A stretch of DNA of 64,000 bases from Flavobacterium luteolum (GTDB lineage: Bacteria; Bacteroidota; Bacteroidia; Flavobacteriales; Flavobacteriaceae): positions 4,016,501 through 4,080,500 of the forward strand of contig NZ_CP114286.1 in assembly GCF_027111275.1 (NCBI RefSeq). Reading direction: 5' to 3'. Below the pieces are notes generated by a model, which worked only from the letters and a program-made list of their open reading frames with translations, searched no databases and was not told where the DNA came from. A program made the translations under genes and the position numbers. This document shows positions 52,499 to 61,422 of the stretch, piece by piece. How positions within the stretch are numbered: position 1 is the stretch's first letter; each line of letters begins with the position of its first letter.

Positions 52499-53311
52499 TT
52501 ACTTATTATAATTATCGACAGCATTTCTCACGCTGCCGTATTTTTTTAATAATTCTGATGCTTCATCATACGATACTGGAATCTCGTCCATAATCATTTT
52601 TACGCCACGGTCAACCAGTTTAACATTACTTAGCTGCATATCCACCATTTTATTGCCTCTTACTTTTCCTAGCTGAATCATTGCAGCAGTAGAAATCATA
52701 TTTAAAACCAGTTTTTGAGCAGTTCCAGCTTTCATTCTCGAACTTCCTGTAATAAATTCTGGTCCAACAACAACTTCAATAGGGAATTGAGCTGTCAATG
52801 CCAAGGGACTTCCGGCATTACATGTAATACATCCTGTAATGATATTATTTTCATTACAAGCTTCTAAACCACTAATTACATAAGGAGTTGTGCCAGATGC
52901 CGCGATTCCAATTACAACATCATTTGAATCTATATTATGATTTTGAAGATCGATCCAAGCATTTGTTGTACTGTCTTCAGCGTTTTCAACAGCACGTCTG
53001 ATAGCGGTATCTCCACCAGCTATAATACCATTTACTAAATCAAAAGGTACTCCAAATGTAGGCGGACATTCAGAAGCGTCAACAACACCAAGTCGGCCAG
53101 AAGTTCCCGCTCCAATATAAAACAATCTACCACCCAGCTTTAATTTGTCGACTATTTGCGGAATCAAAGCTTCGATCTGTGGCAAAGCTTTTTCGACAGC
53201 ATAAGGAACAGTTTTGTCTTCTTGATTAATATTAGATAACAATTCATGAACAGACATTTTCTCTAAATGTTCATATTTTGATGCTTGTTCCGTGGTTTTT
53301 GTAAATGTCAT
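52499..53311 (-). CDS. murQ: N-acetylmuramic acid 6-phosphate etherase
   Basis: 270 residues from the ATG at 53311; the in-frame extension to 53335 adds an atypical lead. The SIS domain shows LFYIGAGTSGRLGVVDASE, the catalytic Glu in SECPPTFG, GVAASGTTPYV-like VIGIAASGTTPYVISGLEA and GSSRMKAGTAQKLVLNM. It splits the lactyl ether of MurNAc-6-phosphate for cell-wall recycling. No MurNAc kinase or transporter gene lies beside it, so the pathway partners are elsewhere. Confidence 0.93.
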   Translation of the reverse strand: MTFTKTTEQASKYEHLEKMSVHELLSNINQEDKTVPYAVEKALPQIEALIPQIVDKLKLGGRLFYIGAGTSGRLGVVDASECPPTFGVPFDLVNGIIAGGDTAIRRAVENAEDSTTNAWIDLQNHNIDSNDVVIGIAASGTTPYVISGLEACNENNIITGCITCNAGSPLALTAQFPIEVVVGPEFITGSSRMKAGTAQKLVLNMISTAAMIQLGKVRGNKMVDMQLSNVKLVDRGVKMIMDEIPVSYDEASELLKKYGSVRNAVDNYNK

Positions 53312-53476
53312 TTTATAGTTATTTAGACGCGCCAAAATTAATATATTTTATCTCAATCTCGCAAAGTTCAAAGCTTTATAATCTTCATTTTCTTTTATTT
53401 TTTTGAATAAAGACGCTTCTTTCTCATCATTGTTACATAAACTAAAATATTATATTTGTTTAATATAAAAAGATAA

Positions 53477-54619
53477 ATGGATAAATTAGGATTTTTAGAT
53501 AGCGTTGCCCGTATTGCTGTCTTTGTTTCGTTATTATTGGCACTTTTTTTACTTACTGTAAAGACGGAGAATAAATTGGCTAACCGACTTTTTGCTTGTT
53601 TTATTATTTTGTCAGCGATTGATTTTAGCGGATTAATGGATTATTCATTTCCTATAGAATATATAAATATAGATTTGTTTAGAAGTACAGTGTGTTTGTT
53701 AGAAATGCCTTTGATTTATCTCTATGTTTTGGCAGTTTGTTATTCTGATTTTAGACTAAAATGGAGGCATTTAATCTATACACTTCCATTTATAGTGATG
53801 AATTTTGTTTTAATGCCGAGAATTTATTTGAAATGGGGTGCTGAAAAGCAGTTTATTTTAGAACATTACAGTACAATGTTTGAAATTTACTTTTTTCAAA
53901 TTCTAATCGAATTTCAGTATTGGTTTTATATTGTGAGTATATTCTTGATTTTAAGAAAATACAAAAGAATTTATCTCGAAAATTATACGAATCCTAGTAC
54001 GTCTACCTACAAATGGCTTTTTCAGATGAATTGTGTTTTTGTAGTTATGCATTCTATTACAGCTTCAAAAAATTTATTGCGCTATACCGCTTCCAGAGAT
54101 ACTTTTTTGTGGGGAAATGTTTTAATGGTGATTATGGCTTTAAGCGTAATATGCTGGTTTGTTATGAAAGCATTAAATCACCCAGAGCTTTTTAGAGGAA
54201 TTAATTCAAGATTGACGTTAACTAAAGACTTTCTTCCTAAAGAAAATAATGAAGCCATCGAAATTACAAACAATCAGGATGAAGCTGTTTCTGCCCAAAT
54301 CTCAGCATTAAAAAATTATATGGTTGAAAAAGAGCCATTTCTAGACCCATCGCTTACAATTCAGGAATTGGCAAATCAAATTAATATGCCTGTTCGAGAT
54401 TTATCTATTTTGATTAATCATCATATGGACCAGCATTTTTTTGATTTTGTGAATGAATACCGCATTCAGAAGGCGATGACTATTTTGAAAGACTCTTCAA
54501 AAAATCAGTTTACAGTTTTAGAAATATTGTACGAAGTAGGTTTTAATTCGAAATCATCGTTTAATACTTCGTTCAAAAAATATACAAATTTAACACCGAC
54601 AGCGTACAGAAATAGCTAA
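53477..54619 (+). CDS. AraC-type regulator with N-terminal membrane domain
   Basis: 380 residues. Seven hydrophobic segments fill residues 10-235, then a linker and a C-terminal AraC DNA-binding domain (LTIQELANQINMPVRDLSIL, FDFVNEYRIQKAMTIL, VGFNSKSSFNTSFKKYTNLT). It probably senses an envelope signal through the membrane part. The downstream outer-membrane barrel gene, 157 bases away, is the likely target. A terminator-like hairpin lies between them. Confidence 0.87.
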   Translation: MDKLGFLDSVARIAVFVSLLLALFLLTVKTENKLANRLFACFIILSAIDFSGLMDYSFPIEYINIDLFRSTVCLLEMPLIYLYVLAVCYSDFRLKWRHLIYTLPFIVMNFVLMPRIYLKWGAEKQFILEHYSTMFEIYFFQILIEFQYWFYIVSIFLILRKYKRIYLENYTNPSTSTYKWLFQMNCVFVVMHSITASKNLLRYTASRDTFLWGNVLMVIMALSVICWFVMKALNHPELFRGINSRLTLTKDFLPKENNEAIEITNNQDEAVSAQISALKNYMVEKEPFLDPSLTIQELANQINMPVRDLSILINHHMDQHFFDFVNEYRIQKAMTILKDSSKNQFTVLEILYEVGFNSKSSFNTSFKKYTNLTPTAYRNS

Positions 54620-54659
54620 AAATAAAGGCTTTGTAAAAAGTCGAACGCATTACAAAAAA

Positions 54660-54704
54660 AGGTCGAACCAATTTCTATTTTAGAAAATGGTTCGACTTTT
54701 TTTT
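54660..54704 (+). terminator. Terminator after the AraC-type gene
   Basis: GTCGAACCA (54662-54670) pairs with TGGTTCGAC (54688-54696), followed by a run of eight T residues. The stem can be extended by the AATTT/AAAAT region with mismatches. Confidence 0.8.
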
Positions 54705-54776
54705 GTCGGTCGCATAGGCAAATTTTCTAAGGCAACTTTGCTTCAAATTAATCGAACAAGTTAAAAATTAGAAATC

Positions 54777-57155
54777 ATGAAAAAATTAAATCTCCTAATC
54801 TTTTTACTATTGCCTTTATTTTGTTTAGCACAATCAACATTAAAAAGCAAAGTAGCTAGTGAAACAAAAGCTTTAGAATGGGCAGAAATTTCAATATTAA
54901 ATAAAGAAGGAAAAATTATCGATGGAACTACAACTAAAGAAGATGGTTCTTTTGAAATAAAACTTAAAAACGGCTTTTATAAAATACAAATCGATCTTTT
55001 AGGATTTACTAATTATGAAAAAGAAATTTCGCTAGAAAAAAATACCGATTTAGGAACTATTATTCTCAAAGAAAATGAAACCAAATTAGTTGAAGTTGTA
55101 GTTCAATCTAAAAAGAAAACCATCGAACAGAAAACAGATCGCTTAGTTTATAACCTTGAAAACAATGTTACAACAACTGGCGGCGATGCTTTAAGTGCCA
55201 TTAATACAGCGCCTGGAGTTGTGGTAAAAAATGATGTAATTACCATTTTAGGAAAAGGAACTTCACGCGTCATGATAGACGGGCGTTTGATTGAATTGAC
55301 TGGCGAGGAATTGAATAATTTCTTGAAATCGATTTCTGCAGCAGACATTAAGAATATTGAAATTATAAGCAATCCGCCAGCAAAATATGAAGCCGATGGT
55401 ACTGGAGGATTGATAAATATTATCATGAAAAAAGGAGTTCGTGATTCGTGGAAAAATTCGACAACAGTTTCTTACGATCAGAATAAATACGGGATTTATA
55501 CTTTAAGAGATAATTTCTTTTATAATAAAAATAAGTTTCGTCTTTCAGCAAGCGTCAACGGAAAAACAGGATATATGAATATAGATGAAATTTCAAAAGT
55601 ATATTTTGAAGACGGAATTTCAAATATGAGTGCGACGACAAAAATGAAAAATGAAAATCTATCAGGGAAATTTGCTTTAGATTATGATTTTTCAGAAAAA
55701 ACAACAGCGGGTTTTCAATTTATAAACGATAGAAATAATCCGGATTTTCAATCGGATATTGTGATAGACAGATATGATACTGAGAATCAATTAAAAAATT
55801 ATACAATCAATAAAAGTTACGCAGACAGAGCATCGGGAAGTTTAACGTATAATGCGCATTTGATAACAAAACTGGATTCGCTGAACCGAAAATTGTCTTT
55901 TGATGTGGATTACTTTAATTACAATTCAAAATTTGATCGTGAGTTTATCGCAAACGACTATTTAGCAGATGGAACTTTTGTTACAGTGAATCAGTCAGGG
56001 CAAAATATCTCAAACCAAGATATTCATAATTGGAGTTTTAAGGCAGATATGGAACATCCGTTTGAAGTCCTGAATTTATCTTATGGCGCGAAAATGAGTT
56101 TTACAAACAGTGTAAGTGATGTACTTTATTATAATACGATTTCGGGAACTCCAGAATTAGATCCTTTACAATCAAACCGATTTAATTATACGGAAAATAA
56201 TCAGGCGTTTTATGTTAACGGAGATAAAAAAATCAATGAAAAATGGAATTTTCAAGTTGGTTTGAGACTGGAAAATACGCAAACAAAAGGTTTCTCTGAA
56301 ACTTTAAACCAGGAAACGGTTAATAATTATTTGAAATTGTTTCCAACGGTTTTTGCATCGTATAAGAAAAATGACAACAATACTTTTACCTTAAATTACG
56401 GAAAAAGAATCAATAGACCACGTTTTGATTTATTGAATCCGTTTCGAATTTATATAAGCAGTAATAGTTATTCAGAAGGAAATCCGTTTTTGCAGCCTTC
56501 GTTTAGTGACAACTTTGAGTTTGGATATTCTTATAAAGAAATATTGCGAACTACTGTTTTTGTCAATTCAATTACAAATGGCTATGGCGTTTTGTTTACC
56601 TCAAATCCGGCAACAAATACACAAATTGTAACAAGAGATAATTATTTCAAAAGTTTGAATTATGGAGTTGGAGAATCATATTCGGCAACTTTTACAGATT
56701 GGTGGACAAGTGAAAATTCTTTGTATTTTTTAGGCGCAAAAACAGAATTTATTAAAGAGATCAATGCAACTCCGTCAAATAGTTTAGAAGTAGATTTTTC
56801 GACAAATAATACTTTTGTTTTAGGAAAAAATTCTAAACTTCAAATTGATTTTAGCTACACTCCACCTTATGAAAGCGGTTTATACAAAATAGGTTATACA
56901 TCAAGTTTTGATATTGGTTTTAAGCAGGATTTGTTTAATAAAACAGTGCAAATTGCCTTTTTGGCAAATGATATTTTTAATACTTCTTACTTAAAAGATT
57001 TCACTTCTGTGGTAAATGGCGTAAAGCAAGTTTACAGTCAAAACAATAGCAACCGATTTGTTCGTTTGTCTGTGGTTTATAATTTTGGAAATAAAAAGAT
57101 CAACGTTAAAGAACGCAATTTTGGAAATCAAGAGGAGAGAAAAAGAGCTAATTAA
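54777..57155 (+). CDS. TonB-dependent-receptor-like outer-membrane beta-barrel protein
   Basis: 792 residues. Signal peptide MKKLNLLIFLLLPLFCLAQS, a carboxypeptidase-regulatory-like domain (about 20-100), a plug-like region with DALSAINTAPGVVVKNDVI and NPPAKYEADGTGGLINIIMK, then a long barrel ending in a beta strand with RFVRLSVVYNFGNKKINVK. This is the outer membrane beta-barrel family (OMP_b-brl_3) of Bacteroidota. The substrate is unknown. A regulated partner of the AraC protein by location. Confidence 0.85.
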   Translation: MKKLNLLIFLLLPLFCLAQSTLKSKVASETKALEWAEISILNKEGKIIDGTTTKEDGSFEIKLKNGFYKIQIDLLGFTNYEKEISLEKNTDLGTIILKENETKLVEVVVQSKKKTIEQKTDRLVYNLENNVTTTGGDALSAINTAPGVVVKNDVITILGKGTSRVMIDGRLIELTGEELNNFLKSISAADIKNIEIISNPPAKYEADGTGGLINIIMKKGVRDSWKNSTTVSYDQNKYGIYTLRDNFFYNKNKFRLSASVNGKTGYMNIDEISKVYFEDGISNMSATTKMKNENLSGKFALDYDFSEKTTAGFQFINDRNNPDFQSDIVIDRYDTENQLKNYTINKSYADRASGSLTYNAHLITKLDSLNRKLSFDVDYFNYNSKFDREFIANDYLADGTFVTVNQSGQNISNQDIHNWSFKADMEHPFEVLNLSYGAKMSFTNSVSDVLYYNTISGTPELDPLQSNRFNYTENNQAFYVNGDKKINEKWNFQVGLRLENTQTKGFSETLNQETVNNYLKLFPTVFASYKKNDNNTFTLNYGKRINRPRFDLLNPFRIYISSNSYSEGNPFLQPSFSDNFEFGYSYKEILRTTVFVNSITNGYGVLFTSNPATNTQIVTRDNYFKSLNYGVGESYSATFTDWWTSENSLYFLGAKTEFIKEINATPSNSLEVDFSTNNTFVLGKNSKLQIDFSYTPPYESGLYKIGYTSSFDIGFKQDLFNKTVQIAFLANDIFNTSYLKDFTSVVNGVKQVYSQNNSNRFVRLSVVYNFGNKKINVKERNFGNQEERKRAN

Positions 57156-57166
57156 ATTAGATAATT

Positions 57167-57216
57167 AGAAAATGTGCCAATTAGATAATAATAATTTTCT
57201 AATTGGCACATTTTCT
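57167..57216. terminator. 19-bp perfect hairpin between convergent genes
   Basis: AGAAAATGTGCCAATTAGA (57167-57185) pairs with its complement at 57198-57216, 12-nt loop. It lies between the barrel gene (+) and zip (-), so it probably acts in both directions. Confidence 0.75.
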
Positions 57217-57226
57217 AATTGACACA

Positions 57227-57895
57227 TTATAAAAAGAATGCCAATAAAATTCCGAGAACGATCATAGAAACTTTGGCGATATTAAATTTATGCCCTTCGC
57301 TGCTTTCAAAAATAATCGTTGATGAAATGTGGAATAAAATACCAATTACGATTGCCGTTATTTCGGTGTAATATTTACTTAAAAAAGGCAAATATTCAGA
57401 TGCTACAGTTCCTAGTGGCGTCATAATGGCAAATGTGAGCATGAAGGCAAAAATGGCTTTTTTGTTTAAATCGGCATTAATGAAAAATGTTGTTAAGATA
57501 ACAGCAATTGGCAAATGATGAATGGCAATTCCGACGGCTAAGCCATGATGATGGCTTACTGGAAAACCTTCTAAAAAGGCATGAATGCAAAGACTGATAA
57601 ACAATAGCCACGGAATCTGAGACATTTTTGCATGTCCGTGTACGTGTCCGTGTTCGGCACCTTTTGAGAAAAATTCGAGAACGATCTGGAATAAAATCCC
57701 GACCATTATGAAGATTCCGATATTGTGATTATGCGATTCGTAAACATCTGGTAGCAGATGCATTACTGTTAAAGACAATAAAAAAGAACCGCTGAATGCA
57801 AGCAGCAGTTTTAAATTGGTTTTGTTTTCTGGTTTTATAAACAAAGCCACACTATATCCTAAAAGTACAGAAATTAAGGGTAGTAAATAGTTCAT
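57227..57895 (-). CDS. ZIP family divalent metal transporter
   Basis: 222 residues with eight predicted membrane helices. HAFLEGFPVSHHHGLAVGIAIHHLPIAVILTTF-like segment carries the paired histidine/acid metal sites (HAFLEG and HHLPIA motifs); a short histidine loop (GAEHGHVHGHAKM) links helices 3 and 4. ZIP proteins import zinc, iron or manganese to the cytoplasm. Followed by a long AT-rich inverted repeat on its 5' side. Confidence 0.87.
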   Translation of the reverse strand: MNYLLPLISVLLGYSVALFIKPENKTNLKLLLAFSGSFLLSLTVMHLLPDVYESHNHNIGIFIMVGILFQIVLEFFSKGAEHGHVHGHAKMSQIPWLLFISLCIHAFLEGFPVSHHHGLAVGIAIHHLPIAVILTTFFINADLNKKAIFAFMLTFAIMTPLGTVASEYLPFLSKYYTEITAIVIGILFHISSTIIFESSEGHKFNIAKVSMIVLGILLAFFL

Positions 57896-57904
57896 TTTTA
57901 TTTT

Positions 57905-57981
57905 GTTTAATCGTTGATTCGTTTAATCGGTTAATTGTTTTTTTGTTTAGCGATTAAACGGTTCAACAATTAAACGATTAA
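57905..57981. repeat. Long imperfect inverted repeat between the methyltransferase and zip genes
   Basis: GTTTAATCGTTGATTCGTTT (57905 onward) is nearly the reverse complement of CGATTAAACGGTTCAACAAT (57950 onward) and AAACGATTAACC. It lies just after the methyltransferase stop on the - strand and probably serves as its transcription end. Confidence 0.6.
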
Positions 57982-57986
57982 CCAAT

Positions 57987-58751
57987 TTATTTAAAAATCA
58001 TGATTAATCTTTCGCTTTCGGTTTTATGGAATTTTTTGAGTTTATAGTCTCCAAAAATGTCCAGCAGGAAAATTCCAGCCTCGTCCATTAAATCCTGAAA
58101 GTCTTTCAAAGTTAGTGCTTTTACTTTTTCTGTAAAATGATATTTTCTGCCTTGGTCTTCAAAATCAATTTCTTTGAAAATATGCCCGTCTTCTACATAT
58201 CTTTTGATGTGAAAATCTATTTCGTCAACCGTTTTTACTTCTTCTGGAACAAGGTTTTCAATTACGTTTGCAACATTCATAAAATCAATAACCGCAAAAC
58301 CATATTCAGATAAGCTTTCTTTAATTGCTTTTAAGGTTGTTAGATTATCGTCGTCGCTTTCGAAGTAGCCAAAACTGGTAAAAAGGTTGAAAATGGCATC
58401 GAACTTTTCTTCAAAAGGTTCGCGCATGTCGTGCACTTTAAAATGCAGGGTTTCATTACTATTTTTACTAGCTTCAGTAATGCTGTTTTCAGACAGATCG
58501 GCTCCTAAAACATCGTAGCCTAATTGATTTAAATAAATAGAATGACGGCCTTTTCCGCACGCTAAATCCAATACTTTTGCTTTCTCAGGCAAATTAAGGT
58601 AGTGCGTTAAATTGTCCATGAAAACTTGAGCTTCACGATAATTACGATCCTTGTAAAGAATGTGATAATAAGGCGTGTCAAACCACGAAGAGTACCAGTT
58701 TTGATCGTCGCCTTCTTGATTTGGGATGGAGTCGTTATGCTTTTCGGACAT
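57987..58751 (-). CDS. Class I SAM-dependent methyltransferase
   Basis: 254 residues. Motif I is KVLDLACGKGRHSIYLNQLG, motif II the acidic DVLGADLSENSI, with LFTSFGYFESDDDNLTTLK later. The C-terminal 60 residues are typical of the Methyltransf_25/11 group. The substrate is not evident. The gene runs divergently from the RlmL-like gene with 150 bases between starts. Confidence 0.87.
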   Translation of the reverse strand: MSEKHNDSIPNQEGDDQNWYSSWFDTPYYHILYKDRNYREAQVFMDNLTHYLNLPEKAKVLDLACGKGRHSIYLNQLGYDVLGADLSENSITEASKNSNETLHFKVHDMREPFEEKFDAIFNLFTSFGYFESDDDNLTTLKAIKESLSEYGFAVIDFMNVANVIENLVPEEVKTVDEIDFHIKRYVEDGHIFKEIDFEDQGRKYHFTEKVKALTLKDFQDLMDEAGIFLLDIFGDYKLKKFHKTESERLIMIFK

Positions 58752-58901
58752 TTATTCTATTTCAATTAATTCAAAGTCCGGCAAATTTAGTGTATTTTTG
58801 CCGAAAAATTACTATTTAGCAGCGATACATTGTTGCATTATGCAAAGAGATGCAGGAATGCATCTTTTAAATTTTTAGTTTTTTTTAATTTAAAAGACAA
58901 G

Positions 58902-60065
58902 ATGGAAGAAAATTTTAAAATGATTGCCAAATGTTTTTTTGGCTTTGAAGAAATATTAGAAAAAGAATTACGTGCACTTGGCGCTCAAGATGTCGAAAAG
59001 GGGGTGAGAATGGTGAGTTTTAAAGGAGATAAAGGTTTTATGTATAAAGCCAATTTGTCTTTGCGTACCGCGCTTAAAGTCTTAAAACCAATTTATTCTT
59101 TTAGAGCAAATAATGAACAAGCGTTGTACAAAGGTATTTCGGGTTTAAACTGGTCTAAACTTTTAAATGCGAATCAGACTTTTGTGATCGATGCAACGGT
59201 GCATTCTACTTATTTCAATCATTCTGAATTTGTTTCGCAGAAATGTAAAGATGCGATTGTAGATCAATTTAGAGAAAGAACTGGTCAAAGGCCGAGTATT
59301 GATAAGCAATATCCAGATTTACGCATTAATATTCATATCGACAAAGATCAGGTTTCTGTGGCTTTGGATACTTCTGGAGCTTCGCTTCATCAGCGTGGTT
59401 ATAGAACAGCTACCAATATTGCTCCGATTAATGAGGTTTTAGCGGCTGGAATTCTTTTACTGTCTGGCTGGGACGGACAAAGTGATTTTCTTGATCCAAT
59501 GTGCGGTTCTGGAACTTTCTTAGCAGAAGCAGCAATGATTGCCTGCAATATTCCGGCAAACATTAACAGAAAAGAATTTGCTTTTGAAAAATGGAAAGAT
59601 TGGGACAATGATTTGTTCGATACAATTGTTGATAGTTTAATGAAAAAAACAAGAGAGTTTCATTATACAATTAAAGGTTTTGATAAAGCGCCAAGTGCTG
59701 TAAGCAAAGCCAAAGACAATATTAGAAATGCCAATTTAGAAGATTATATTAAAATTTACGAAGAGAATTTCTTTGATACGGAAAAAGAAACAGAAGGAAA
59801 ACTTCATATTGTTTTCAATCCGCCTTATGATGAACGTTTAGATATTCATATGGAAAGATTTTACGCCAGCATTGGAGATACCTTAAAGAAGAATTATCCA
59901 GGAACAAACGCTTGGTTTATTACAGCAAACCTAGAAGCTTTAAAATTCGTAGGATTAAAACCTTCAAGAAAAATTAAACTTTTTAACGGAAGCCTTGAAG
60001 CACGTTTGGTAAAATACGAAATGTACGAAGGAAGTAAGAGAACGAAATTTCAGGTTTCTGAATAG
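58902..60065 (+). CDS. THUMP-domain RNA methyltransferase (RlmL/Trm14-like)
   Basis: 387 residues from ATG 58902; a longer frame from 58830 starts in the leader. The N-terminal ferredoxin-like and THUMP region (FFGFEEILEKELRALGAQDV) precedes the Rossmann methyltransferase domain with LDPMCGSGTFLAEAAMIA (motif I) and VFNPPYDERL (motif IV, N-P-P-Y). This pattern marks N2-guanine methylation of 23S rRNA, as in the RlmL N-terminal half. The enzyme acts in ribosome biogenesis. Confidence 0.87.
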   Translation: MEENFKMIAKCFFGFEEILEKELRALGAQDVEKGVRMVSFKGDKGFMYKANLSLRTALKVLKPIYSFRANNEQALYKGISGLNWSKLLNANQTFVIDATVHSTYFNHSEFVSQKCKDAIVDQFRERTGQRPSIDKQYPDLRINIHIDKDQVSVALDTSGASLHQRGYRTATNIAPINEVLAAGILLLSGWDGQSDFLDPMCGSGTFLAEAAMIACNIPANINRKEFAFEKWKDWDNDLFDTIVDSLMKKTREFHYTIKGFDKAPSAVSKAKDNIRNANLEDYIKIYEENFFDTEKETEGKLHIVFNPPYDERLDIHMERFYASIGDTLKKNYPGTNAWFITANLEALKFVGLKPSRKIKLFNGSLEARLVKYEMYEGSKRTKFQVSE

Positions 60066-60346
60066 GTGCAAAGTAACAAAGGTTCAAAGGGACAAAGTGA
60101 AAATCTTTGTCGATTTGAAAATCTTAACTTTAACCTAAAAGAATATTTAGAATATAATTTGATTATGAGTTCAAAGAACTAGGCTTTAAAACTACAAAGA
60201 GAAGAAACTTTGCCTCTCTGAACCTTGCAACTCTGAACCTTAAAAAAAATAATTTAAAATAAATAGTAAGCTTCTAAGAATATAAGCTGCAAGAAGAAAA
60301 ACTTAGCAGCTTTGCATCTCAGAACCTTAGCAACTCTAAAAAAAAC
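60066..60346. repeat. Gap of word-like repeats (CAAAGGTTCAAAGGG / CTGAACCTTGCAACTCTGAAC)
   Basis: The 281-base gap contains purine-rich words AAAGGTTCAAAGGGACAAAG (60077 onward) and their approximate complements CTCTGAACCTTGCAACTCTG (60213 onward), then a second pair built from AAGCTTCTAAGAATATAAGC and CTTAGCAGCTTTGCATCTCA. They make two imperfect stem-loops. No gene. Confidence 0.55.
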
Positions 60347-60583
60347 ATGTCAAAACTACAACTACGCGCTTTTTTATACCAATTGGCAGCTTTTGCCATT
60401 TTATTTCTTGCATTTAGATATTTGATTGCTGCTTACACAGGATTAACTGGAATCTGGATTCCGATGACGGCATTTGTAATCGGAACTATTATTGGACCTA
60501 AATTCCAAGCTGTAAGAACCAAAGACGGTGAAAAGCTTTTTATGAAATGGCTTTTTATAAAAGGAATTAAAGAAATAGGATAA
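60347..60583 (+). CDS. Small two-helix membrane protein
   Basis: 78 residues. Two membrane helices (LAAFAILFLAFRYLIAAYTG and WIPMTAFVIGTIIGPKF) and a basic C-terminus (LFMKWLFIKGIKEIG). No named family. The racemase gene follows 12 bases later, indicating co-transcription. Confidence 0.7.
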   Translation: MSKLQLRAFLYQLAAFAILFLAFRYLIAAYTGLTGIWIPMTAFVIGTIIGPKFQAVRTKDGEKLFMKWLFIKGIKEIG

Positions 60584-60595
60584 TTTGGAAAATAT

Positions 60596-61288
60596 ATGAG
60601 GAAAATTGGACTTATCGGTGGAATCAGCTGGGTTTCTACATCTGATTATTATACTTTGATTAATAAAGGAATTAATGAGAAATTGGGCGGACTGAATTTC
60701 TCGGAATGTCTAATCTACTCTTTTAATTATTCCGATATTAAAAAGAATAACGATGCTAACGATTGGGATTCGACTTTTAATATGCTTTTAAAAGCTGCTG
60801 AAGTTTTAAAATCGGGTGGGGCAGAAGCTATTCTTTTATGCGCCAATACCATGCATTTAATTGCTGATAGGATACAAGAAGCTATTGATATTCCTCTTAT
60901 TCATATTGCAGAAGAAACAGCGATTGAAATTCATAAAAAACAATTGAAAAAAGTTGGTCTGCTAGGAACGAAATTTACAATGGAATTGGATTTCTTTAAA
61001 GATAAATTGGCTGAGAAAGAAATTGAAACGATAATACCACTAAGCGAAGCTGATAAAGATTTTATTCATTACACCATTTTCGAAGAATTAGGAAGAGGAA
61101 TTGCAACAGAAGAAACGAAAAAGCGTTACTTAGAAATTGTAAATGAATTAATTCAAAACGGAGCAGAAGGAATCATTTTAGGATGTACCGAAATTCCACT
61201 AGTCATAAAAGAAGGCGACTTAAATGTTCCAATTTTTGATACTACTTTAATACATACACAAGCAGCGATTAATTTTCAGTTAACTTAG
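60596..61288 (+). CDS. Aspartate/glutamate racemase family protein
   Basis: 230 residues. KIGLIGGISWVSTSDYYTLI, the first catalytic Cys in LLCANTMHLIADRIQ, LLGTKFTMELDFFKDKL and the second Cys in GIILGCTEIPLVIK are those of the Asp/Glu racemase superfamily (RacX/YgeA branch). It interconverts L and D amino acids without cofactor, supplying D-amino acids for the wall or signalling. The exact substrate cannot be read. Confidence 0.9.
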   Translation: MRKIGLIGGISWVSTSDYYTLINKGINEKLGGLNFSECLIYSFNYSDIKKNNDANDWDSTFNMLLKAAEVLKSGGAEAILLCANTMHLIADRIQEAIDIPLIHIAEETAIEIHKKQLKKVGLLGTKFTMELDFFKDKLAEKEIETIIPLSEADKDFIHYTIFEELGRGIATEETKKRYLEIVNELIQNGAEGIILGCTEIPLVIKEGDLNVPIFDTTLIHTQAAINFQLT

Positions 61289-61341
61289 TTTTAGGTGCTG
61301 AGGTTCTAAGCTACTAAGGTTCTAAGTTTTCTTAACAACAT

Positions 61342-61386
61342 AAAAAAAAGCGGTAAATTCAACTTGAATTTACCGCTTTTTTTACC
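61342..61386. terminator. Bidirectional terminator after the racemase gene
   Basis: GCGGTAAATTC (61350-61360) and GAATTTACCGC (61366-61376) pair, with A and T runs on either side, between the racemase (+) and DUF6048 (-) genes. Outer arms built of CTTAG/CTAAG words (61295-61330 and 61385-61415) add a second, longer imperfect stem. Confidence 0.85.
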
Positions 61387-61422
61387 CTTAGTCCCTTAGT
61401 ATCTTAGCATCTTAAAAAAGAA

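Noticed and set aside
54660-54704. Regulator binding site upstream of the barrel gene
   Set aside because: The inverted repeat is followed by eight T residues and lies just after the AraC stop, so a terminator explains it better.
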